In this document: piece by piece, positions 58,524 through 64,000 of the stretch
Position numbering within the stretch: the first letter of the stretch is position 1
Layout of the letters: every line of letters begins with the position of its first letter
Notes under the pieces: generated by a model
The model's database searches: none
Seen by the model: the letters and a program-made list of their open reading frames with translations, nothing else
Told to the model about the DNA's origin: nothing
NCBI RefSeq assembly: GCF_040932035.1
Contig: NZ_JBFRBB010000001.1
Span: 992,001-1,056,000, forward strand
Direction of reading: 5' to 3'
DNA from: Hoeflea_A sp040932035
GTDB taxonomy: Bacteria; Pseudomonadota; Alphaproteobacteria; Rhizobiales; Rhizobiaceae
Length of the DNA: 64,000 bases
Program-made: the position numbers and the translations under genes

Positions 58524-60107
58524 ATGTCGAAAATCAAGAGCGCATCCGAAGCAGCGGGACAGGTGAGGAATGGTGCCGTCATCGCCGTCAACGCGTCGAG
58601 CGGCCTTTGCTGCCCCGATCAGGTGCTTGAGGCAATAGGCCAACGCTTCGACCGGGAGGCCGCGCCGCGCAGCCTTACAATGGTTCATCCCATTGCCGCC
58701 GGAGATATGTTCGGAACCAAGGGGATAGACCACCTTGCCAAGCCCGGGCTGATCTCCACCATCCTTGGCGGCTCTTATCCTTCTGGACCGTCTTCGGCAG
58801 AACCGCCACTGATCTGGCAGATGCTCGGCAGCAACGAGATCGCGGCATACAATGTTCCGAGCGGCATTCTGTTCGATATCATGCGCGAGGCAGCGGGAAA
58901 ACGGCCGGGTGTCCTGACCAAGGTCGGTCTCGACACATTTGCGGACCCGGATCTCGAAGGCTGCGCCATGAACGACGCTGCGCGCGGCAAGCCGATTGTC
59001 AGGAAGGTGGAATTTGAAGGCGAGGAGTGGCTTTATTTTCCGGCGCTTGCACCGGACGTCGCTATCATCCGGGCAAGTACGGCGGACGAACGCGGAAACC
59101 TGACATTCGAACACGAGGGGGCGTATCTCGGCGCCATGGAGCTGGCGCTCTCGGCGCACAACAATGGCGGCGTGGTGATCGCGCAGGTCAAGCGCATCGC
59201 CAAGGCCGGAACGCTCAAACCGCATGATGTCAGGGTGCCCGGCATTCTGGTGGATACGATCGTCGAGGCGCCGGAGCAGTTGCAGACGACCGCGACGAGC
59301 TATGATCCGGCCATATCCGGCGAACTGTTCCGGCCGCTCGACACCTTCCGGACCGGCGACTTCGACGTTGCCAAGGTGATTGCGCGGCGTGTCGTCCAGG
59401 AGCTTCGATCCGGTTGGGCAGTCAATATCGGCTTTGGCATTTCCGCCAATGTTCCGCGTATCCTGCTTGAAGAGGGGCGCCATGGCGATATCACCTGGGT
59501 GATTGAGCAAGGCGCCGTCGGCGGTGTGCCGCTTCTCGACTTCAAATTCGGCTGCTCTTCCAACGCCGAGGCCTTCGTTTCTTCGCCGCACCAATTCACA
59601 TATTTTCAGGCTGCGGGCTTCGATGCATCGCTGCTTTCGTTCCTCCAGATTGACCGCAACGGATCCGTCAATGTCTCCAAGCTCTCCGCCCGCCCGCATG
59701 TGACTGCAGGCTCGGGCGGTTTCGTCGATATCACCGCCAGGGCCGAGCGCATTGTCTTCTCCGGCTATTTCAATGCCGGTGCCAGGCTCGGCATTGCGAG
59801 CGGACGGCTGGTTATCGAAAAGGAAGGCAAGATCGCCAAGATTGTGGACGAAGTGGAGCAGGTATCGTTTTCCGGCCGCCGCGCGGTGGAGCAGGGGCAG
59901 GACGTCACCTACGTTACCGAGCGCTGTGTGATGAAACTGTCGCCTGCCGGTCTTGTTGTCACCGAGATCGCGCCGGGTGTCGATCTTCAGAAGGATATCC
60001 TCGATCAGGCCGGCACACCGTTGACGGTCTCCTCCGAGTTGAAGGTGATGGATGCGGCGTTGTTCTGCCCCGAGCCCTTTGGCCTTGAACTCAGACCGGC
60101 TGCGTAA
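58524..60107 (+). CDS. CoA-transferase (acetate/propionate CoA-transferase type)
   Basis: 527-residue single-chain class I CoA-transferase made of fused alpha and beta-like domains. The alpha part begins ASEAAGQVRNGAVIAVNASSGLCCPDQVLEAIGQRF. The catalytic Glu328 is in ITWVIEQGAVGGVPLLDFKFG, corresponding to the ENG-type motif. The C-terminal part has GSGGFVDITARAERIVFSGYFNAG and ERCVMKLSPAGLVVTEIAPGVDLQKDIL, both typical of the beta domain. It moves CoA between short-chain acids. Its operator (site D) matches that of the nearby acyl-CoA dehydrogenase, so it likely activates the acid consumed in that pathway. Sequence is intact and of family length. Confidence 0.9.
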   Translation: MSKIKSASEAAGQVRNGAVIAVNASSGLCCPDQVLEAIGQRFDREAAPRSLTMVHPIAAGDMFGTKGIDHLAKPGLISTILGGSYPSGPSSAEPPLIWQMLGSNEIAAYNVPSGILFDIMREAAGKRPGVLTKVGLDTFADPDLEGCAMNDAARGKPIVRKVEFEGEEWLYFPALAPDVAIIRASTADERGNLTFEHEGAYLGAMELALSAHNNGGVVIAQVKRIAKAGTLKPHDVRVPGILVDTIVEAPEQLQTTATSYDPAISGELFRPLDTFRTGDFDVAKVIARRVVQELRSGWAVNIGFGISANVPRILLEEGRHGDITWVIEQGAVGGVPLLDFKFGCSSNAEAFVSSPHQFTYFQAAGFDASLLSFLQIDRNGSVNVSKLSARPHVTAGSGGFVDITARAERIVFSGYFNAGARLGIASGRLVIEKEGKIAKIVDEVEQVSFSGRRAVEQGQDVTYVTERCVMKLSPAGLVVTEIAPGVDLQKDILDQAGTPLTVSSELKVMDAALFCPEPFGLELRPAA

Positions 60108-60173
60108 CGGCGCAAATTGGCGCCAGATATATGCGGCAAATTTCAAAGACCTTGTCGGGCAAAGGACAAAAAC

Positions 60174-60485
60174 ATGATACGCCACTTCGTCATGCTCCGG
60201 TTTCGCGATGATGTGACTTCGGAAACCAAAAAAAAGCTGTTTGCGGCGCTGGCGGGTCTTCAGGAGCATCTGCGCGGAATTCGAGGCTTTCACGCGGGCC
60301 CCAATGTCAGTGTCGAAACCGATCTCATAAGCGGGTTTCATGATGCTTTCTGGTTTGATTTTGACAATGAGGCGGCACGGGATGCCTACCTGACAGATGG
60401 CAGGCACCAAGCCGTCGGAGCGCAAATCGTGGAAAACACGGTCGGTGGAATTGATGGTGTGGTCGTGGTCGATTTGCAGTATTGA
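60174..60485 (+). CDS. Stress-responsive A/B-barrel (Dabb) domain protein
   Basis: 103-residue ferredoxin-like fold: MIRHFVMLRFRDDVTSETKKKLFAALAGLQEHLRGIRGFHAGPNVSVETDL, then DAFWFDFDNEAARDAYLTDGRHQAVGAQIVENTVGG. The opening 'I-R-H-x-V-x-L-x-F' and the HPxHxxV-like DGRHQAVG are typical of Dabb proteins, some of which are cyclases or small-molecule binders. AAAGGA precedes ATG 60174. It lies between the CoA-transferase and glycerate kinase genes in one operon; its role here is unknown. Confidence 0.8.
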   Translation: MIRHFVMLRFRDDVTSETKKKLFAALAGLQEHLRGIRGFHAGPNVSVETDLISGFHDAFWFDFDNEAARDAYLTDGRHQAVGAQIVENTVGGIDGVVVVDLQY

Positions 60486-60491
60486 AGTCGG

Positions 60492-61754
60492 ATGACAGAT
60501 GATTCCCGCACCATCCTGACATCGCTGTTCGATGCTGCGATCGCCGCTGCCGATCCGGAGCGCACGATCCGGGCCCATTTGCCGCAAAAACCCAAAGGCA
60601 GAACGATTGTTGTTGGAGCAGGCAAAGGGGTCGCCCAGCTTGCCCGCGCGCTCGAAAACAACTGGGACGGTCCGCTCGAGGGCGTTGTCGTCACCCGATA
60701 CGGCTTCGGTGTTCGCTGCAAGCAGATCGAAGTGCTGGAGGCCGATCATCCGGTGCCGGATAAAAGCGGCCTTGCCGGTTCGCGCCGCTTGCTTGACGCG
60801 GTAAGTGACCTCGGGCCGGACGATCTCGTCATCGCGCTGATTTGCGGCGGAGCATCGGCGTTGCTTCCCTGTCCTGCTGAGAATCTGACGCTGGAGGATG
60901 AGATTGCACTCAACAGTGCGCTTCTTGCGTCCGGAGCGCCGATTTCAGCAATGAATGCAATCCGCAAACAGGTGTCCGCAATCAAGGGCGGCAGGCTGGC
61001 GGCGGCGGCATTTCCGGCAAGAGTGGTCAGCCTGGTTGTCTCGGATATTCCCGGCGATAATCCGGCCGATGTTGGTTCAGGCCCGACCATTGCCGACAAT
61101 ACGACCGCAAAGGATGCCTTGGAGGCAATTGAACGCTACCGGATCGCGCTGCCCGCACAAGTCCTGTCGCATATCAAAGTTGCCGCTTCGCCGGCGCCTT
61201 TGCCCGACGACAGTCGTTTCGGCGGTCACGAACATGCCGTCATCGCATCGGCGGGCGTGTCTCTTGAGGCCGCCGCTGAAAAGGCGAGAGCTCTGGGATT
61301 TGAGGCCGCGATCCTTTCCGATGCAATCGAGGGCGAAGCGCGCGAGATTGCCCATATGCATGCTGCGATTGCCCGCGAAGTGGCTTCACGCAACCGGCCT
61401 TTCAAAAAACCGGTTGTGCTGCTGTCGGGCGGCGAGACGACCGTCACACTGCGCGGTAGCGGCAAAGGCGGAAGAAATACCGAATTCCTGCTGTCCTTCG
61501 CGATGGATATTGACGGGCTTGCAAATGTCACGGCCATTGCGGCCGATACGGACGGGATCGACGGGTCGCAGGACAATGCCGGCGCATTTGCCGATGGCTA
61601 CACGGTCGCCGCTATCCGGCAGGCCGGGCTGGATCCGGCGGCGCTGCTTGCCGGCAATGACGCATGGACAGCATTCGATGCGGTGGGTGCCCTGTTCGTG
61701 CCCGGTCCGACGGGCACGAATGTCAATGATCTCAGGGCTATTCTGATCCGTTAG
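60492..61754 (+). CDS. Glycerate 2-kinase (MOFRL/GckA family; hydroxypyruvate reductase TtuD-like)
   Basis: 420 residues, the normal length for GckA/TtuD proteins. Domain 1 holds TIVVGAGKGVAQLARALENNW and VLEADHPVPDKSGLAGSRRLLDAVSDLGPDDLVIALICGGASALLPCPAENLTLED. The later NAIRKQVSAIKGGRLAAAAFPARVVSLVVSDIPGDNPADVGSGPTIAD is highly typical. The MOFRL domain is at the C-terminus (PVVLLSGGETTVTLRGSGKGGRNTEFLLSFAMDI). It converts D-glycerate to 2-phosphoglycerate, an exit from sugar-acid or C2/C3 metabolism to glycolysis. Its 3' end overlaps the convergent MaoC gene by 17 bp. Confidence 0.9.
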   Translation: MTDDSRTILTSLFDAAIAAADPERTIRAHLPQKPKGRTIVVGAGKGVAQLARALENNWDGPLEGVVVTRYGFGVRCKQIEVLEADHPVPDKSGLAGSRRLLDAVSDLGPDDLVIALICGGASALLPCPAENLTLEDEIALNSALLASGAPISAMNAIRKQVSAIKGGRLAAAAFPARVVSLVVSDIPGDNPADVGSGPTIADNTTAKDALEAIERYRIALPAQVLSHIKVAASPAPLPDDSRFGGHEHAVIASAGVSLEAAAEKARALGFEAAILSDAIEGEAREIAHMHAAIAREVASRNRPFKKPVVLLSGGETTVTLRGSGKGGRNTEFLLSFAMDIDGLANVTAIAADTDGIDGSQDNAGAFADGYTVAAIRQAGLDPAALLAGNDAWTAFDAVGALFVPGPTGTNVNDLRAILIR

Positions 61755-62226
61755 ACATTGATCTGCGGAACACCATCAACTGGTTCGATCCAGTCTGGAC
61801 GATATCGCCGTTCTGATTGGCGACGTCGCATTGCAGTTTGACAATGCCCTTGTCGGGATGCCGCGTGGCACGTTTATCGATGACACACAGCGTTGCCTTG
61901 ATGGTGTCGCCGATCAGCACCGGCCTTTTGAATGACCAGTCCCAGCCGAGCGAGGCGACCGCGTCAAACCTTGCTTCCGCCCGGTTCTTGAGCCCGTCCA
62001 CGAGTGAAAGCACCAGAAGCCCGTGGGCGACACGGCCCCCAAAACCATATTGCCGGGCCGTTTCGTCGGACATGTGGATTTCGAAACGGTCGCCGGTCAG
62101 GTCGGCAAACCGGTCGATTTGCGAAGCGGTAATTTCCAGAGCCGCGGTTTCAAGCCAATCGCCGATATTCAACGTGTCGTAGTCGTAACGAAGGCATCCC
62201 AGTTTCCGCTGTTCCTGCACGACCAA
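61738..62226 (-). CDS. MaoC-like (R)-hydratase / hotdog-fold protein
   Basis: 162-residue hotdog domain. The conserved catalytic stretch is SQIDRFADLTGDRFEIHMSDETARQYGFGGRVAHGLLVLSLVDGLKNRAEARFDAVASLGWDWSFKRPVLIGDTIKATL, close to the D-x-N-P-x-H motif though written DRFEIH, and the G-x-x-V-A-H-G loop. A TTG at 62226 has GGGGA upstream and is taken as start; GTG 62220 is possible. Such enzymes hydrate enoyl-CoA or act on related thioesters. It lies 1 bp after the aldo/keto reductase stop in one transcription unit under operator site E. Confidence 0.82.
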   Translation of the reverse strand: MVVQEQRKLGCLRYDYDTLNIGDWLETAALEITASQIDRFADLTGDRFEIHMSDETARQYGFGGRVAHGLLVLSLVDGLKNRAEARFDAVASLGWDWSFKRPVLIGDTIKATLCVIDKRATRHPDKGIVKLQCDVANQNGDIVQTGSNQLMVFRRSMSNGSE

Positions 62227-62227
62227 T

Positions 62228-63250
62228 TCAGTTCCCCGCCGGTGTCGGCGCGTCGTCGCGCAAAAGGCCTTTCCGCTTCAGCTCGGCCCAGAATTCCGCC
62301 GGGATCGGGTGGCTGAACCAGGCAAGGTTCTTTTCCAACTGCTCGACGGTGCGTGTGCCCGCCGCGAAGGCCGGGACCGCCGGATGGGCGACGACGAACT
62401 GGATGGCGGCGGCCGGCAGTGGGACCCCATGCTCGCGGCAGACGGCCTCAATGCCGGAAACGCGTTCCATGATCTCCTTTGGGGCAGGGGCGTAATTGTA
62501 TTTCGCGCCCTCAATGGCTCCGGTTGCCAGGATGCCGGAGTTGAAGCCGCCGCCGACGACAACTGCGGCATTGCGTTCTTCGCACAGCGGCAGGAACTCG
62601 TTGAGTGAATCCTGTTCGAGCAATGTGTAGCGTCCGGCAAGAAGGAAGCAGTCGAAATCCCGTCGCTTCAGGGCTTCATGGCAGACCTCCCACTCATTGA
62701 CCCCGACGCCGATTGCTTTGACAACGCCTTCGTCGCGCAACTGCGACAGGGCTTTCCAGGCGCCGTCCATCGCATGTTCGAAGACTTCCGGCTGCTCGTT
62801 TCCGCGCGTGAAGACGTCGATGTCGTGGATGAAGCAAATGTCCATATGCTCCAGTGCCAGGCGCTGCAGCGAATCCTCAAAGGCCCGCATTGTGCCATCG
62901 TAGGAATAGTCAAAGATCATCTCGTTGGGCGCTGCATCGGTCCACGGCGCAAAGTCGATTTCGGAACGTTTTTTGGGCTTGAGGATCCGCCCGACCTTGG
63001 ATGACAAAACGAGGTCATCGCGGTTTTTCCAGCGCAGCGAGTGGCCGCAGCGAAGTTCCGAAAGGCCGTGCCCGTACATGGGCGCGGTATCAAAATAGCG
63101 AACACCCGCATCCCACGCCGTCTGGATCATGGCGTCGGAGGTTTCTTCGTCGATCGGGCGGAAAATATTGCCGATGGGAGCGGCGCCGAAAGCGAAGGGT
63201 GTCACGTGCAGATCCACTCTGCCGAATTTCGATTTGTCGGTTAGGTTCAT
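62228..63250 (-). CDS. Aldo/keto reductase, sugar-dehydrogenase-like (L-fucose / D-threo-aldose 1-dehydrogenase type)
   Basis: 340-residue AKR. The tetrad is complete: Asp and Tyr in GVRYFDTAPMYGHGLSELRCG, Lys in LVLSSKVGRILKP and His in IDICFIHDIDVF. The long insertion and the opening 'VTPFAFGAAPIGNIFRPID' resemble the fucose/galactose dehydrogenase group used by rhizobia for sugar oxidation to lactones. It starts at ATG 63250, 11 bp after the inner edge of operator site E, and is followed by MaoC. A role in sugar or sugar-lactone oxidation fits the ABC operon sharing this operator. Confidence 0.88.
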   Translation of the reverse strand: MNLTDKSKFGRVDLHVTPFAFGAAPIGNIFRPIDEETSDAMIQTAWDAGVRYFDTAPMYGHGLSELRCGHSLRWKNRDDLVLSSKVGRILKPKKRSEIDFAPWTDAAPNEMIFDYSYDGTMRAFEDSLQRLALEHMDICFIHDIDVFTRGNEQPEVFEHAMDGAWKALSQLRDEGVVKAIGVGVNEWEVCHEALKRRDFDCFLLAGRYTLLEQDSLNEFLPLCEERNAAVVVGGGFNSGILATGAIEGAKYNYAPAPKEIMERVSGIEAVCREHGVPLPAAAIQFVVAHPAVPAFAAGTRTVEQLEKNLAWFSHPIPAEFWAELKRKGLLRDDAPTPAGN

Positions 63251-63260
63251 ATTCGCCTCA

Positions 63261-63278
63261 CAAGTAACTAGTTAGTTA
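63261..63278. promoter_or_regulatory. TetR-type operator, site E before the sugar-type aldo/keto reductase
   Basis: CAAGTAACTAGTTAGTTA, a single mismatch to the consensus, 11 bp from the start codon of the minus-strand gene at 63250. Confidence 0.78.
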
Positions 63279-63407
63279 TATAGGATACATTCAATTGCGA
63301 AATGCGCAAGCAAATTTTGCTTGTATCGATCTGCCTGACGGGATTGGAGGGGAGGCTTTCCGGCAATTTCCGGCGCCGTCTTGACGTTCCGGAATTGGGC
63401 TGCTATT

Positions 63408-63425
63408 TAAGTAACTAGATAGTTA
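63408..63425. promoter_or_regulatory. TetR-type operator, site F before the acyl-CoA dehydrogenase gene
   Basis: TAAGTAACTAGATAGTTA, one mismatch to the consensus, 17 bp upstream of ATG 63442 in the divergent spacer with site E. Confidence 0.75.
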
Positions 63426-63441
63426 CAATATTGGTGAACGC

Positions 63442-64000
63442 ATGTACTTGACCGATACCCATCAGCAGGTTCGCGATATGGCCCGGCAGTTTTCACAGGA
63501 TGTCATATGTCCGGCGGCTGAGGCATTGGACCGGGATGAGCGATTTCCCGAGGAGATCTACCGGCAGATGGGCGTGCTCGGTCTGTTTGGCATCGGCGTT
63601 CCGGAAGAATTTGGCGGGCCCGGATTTGACACGCTGTCCTATGCGCTTGTCATGGAAGAGCTGTCCCGCGGTTATTCTTCCGTTGCAGACCAGTGTGGCC
63701 TGGTCGAGCTGGTTTCGACGCTGCTTGTGCGCCACGGAACGGCCGGGCAGCGGCAGCGGTGGCTTGGCCCGATCATGTCGGCGCAGGCGCGGGCGGCCTA
63801 TTGCATAACCGAGCCGGAAGCCGGAACCGATGTGTCGGGAATTCGCACCACGGCGACAAAAAACGGTGACGGCTGGGTACTGAACGGCGGCAAAATCTGG
63901 ATACACAACGCACCGGTTGCGGATGTTGGGTTCGTTTTGGCACGGACCGACAAGGATGCCGGCCACCGCGGCATGAGTATCTTCATCGTCGACCTGAACT
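63442..64000 (+). CDS. Acyl-CoA dehydrogenase (partial)
   Basis: The first 186 residues are visible; the gene runs off the right edge. It starts MYLTDTHQQVRDMARQFSQDVICPAAEALDRDERFPEEIYRQMGVLGLFGIGVPEEFGGPGFD and continues with the FAD-contact signature AYCITEPEAGTDVSGIRTTATKNGDGWVLNGGKIWIHNA, both standard for the family. The catalytic base lies outside the window. With the CoA-transferase, MaoC-like hydratase and matching operators it forms a CoA-ester degradation set. Confidence 0.93.
   Translation, partial: MYLTDTHQQVRDMARQFSQDVICPAAEALDRDERFPEEIYRQMGVLGLFGIGVPEEFGGPGFDTLSYALVMEELSRGYSSVADQCGLVELVSTLLVRHGTAGQRQRWLGPIMSAQARAAYCITEPEAGTDVSGIRTTATKNGDGWVLNGGKIWIHNAPVADVGFVLARTDKDAGHRGMSIFIVDLN

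Noticed and set aside
58482..60749. Very long open frame (755 codons) on the minus strand
   Set aside because: It lies opposite the CoA-transferase, Dabb and glycerate-kinase genes, all with clear family motifs. Its translation is low-complexity-like and has no recognisable domain or ribosome site.
1..64000. CRISPR arrays, insertion sequences, tRNA/rRNA genes, prophage
   Set aside because: No spaced direct repeats, transposase-like proteins, integrases or RNA-gene signatures were noticed. The repeated 18-mers at 44-63 kb are operators, not array repeats.

Overview
This window looks like a chromosomal or large-replicon segment of an alphaproteobacterium, most likely a Rhizobiales- or Rhodobacterales-type heterotroph with methylotrophic traits. 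The reasons are its high GC content, dense overlapping operons, GntR/TetR-controlled ABC-transport catabolic modules, and a methylated-amine gene set of the kind known from marine alphaproteobacteria. It holds about 60 protein genes, two of them cut by the window edges. I saw no rRNA, tRNA, IS element, prophage or CRISPR array.

1-14.9 kb is a periplasmic quinoprotein (PQQ) alcohol-oxidation region. It contains an AcoR-like GAF regulator (partial), a PQQ alcohol dehydrogenase, a PedF-like cytochrome c, an MxaJ-like binding protein, the PQQ-associated beta-propeller / ABC exporter / periplasmic binding set, a NosR-like flavo-iron-sulfur membrane protein with its flavinylating enzyme ApbE, and a NitT/TauT-type importer whose binding protein and ATPase (2.9-4.6 kb) are separated from the permease (14.1 kb). 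Divergent promoters here share a TAAGTCC-type motif.

15-33.7 kb is a methylated-amine / ammonium region. A GntR regulator is divergent from a long operon: FAD amine oxidoreductase, glutamine-synthetase-like ligase, three glutamate-synthase-like subunits (GlxBCD/MgsABC type), two proteins of unknown function flanking an omega-amidase-like hydrolase, a TmoXWV-like quaternary-amine/TMAO ABC importer, and a DUF1989-GcvT fusion matching trimethylamine-N-oxide demethylase (Tdm). An ammonium transporter with a structured leader, a tiny membrane protein and an AllE-like cupin follow. I infer a route from TMAO or other methylamines to gamma-glutamyl and N-methyl intermediates, giving formaldehyde or C1-folate plus ammonium.

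33.7-41.6 kb (minus strand) is one compact operon under a HutC-type GntR regulator: aconitase-like LeuCD hydratase, PEP-mutase/isocitrate-lyase-type lyase, ATP-dependent hydantoinase/oxoprolinase HyuAB, and an isochorismatase-like hydrolase that lacks the usual catalytic Cys. This suggests breakdown of a cyclic amide to a branched C4-C6 diacid that is then cleaved.

41.9-54.2 kb carries an aldehyde dehydrogenase, a TetR regulator, a sugar-type ABC importer (binding protein, permease, double ATPase, permease), a zinc alcohol dehydrogenase, a flavodoxin-like protein, an ABM monooxygenase, an aldehyde dehydrogenase and a GMC oxidoreductase. 54.3-57.4 kb is a self-contained Rieske oxygenase operon (TetR, small membrane protein, oxygenase, reductase) behind a perfect 20-bp-arm inverted repeat. 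57.5-64 kb holds two aldo/keto reductases, a CoA-transferase, a Dabb protein, a glycerate kinase, a MaoC hydratase and an acyl-CoA dehydrogenase (partial).

The strongest non-coding signal is an 18-bp near-palindrome with consensus TAAGTAACTAGTTAGTTA. It occurs six times: upstream of the 43.4-kb TetR gene, the sugar-type ABC operon, both aldo/keto reductases, the CoA-transferase and the acyl-CoA dehydrogenase. It ties two regions 14-19 kb apart into one predicted regulon.
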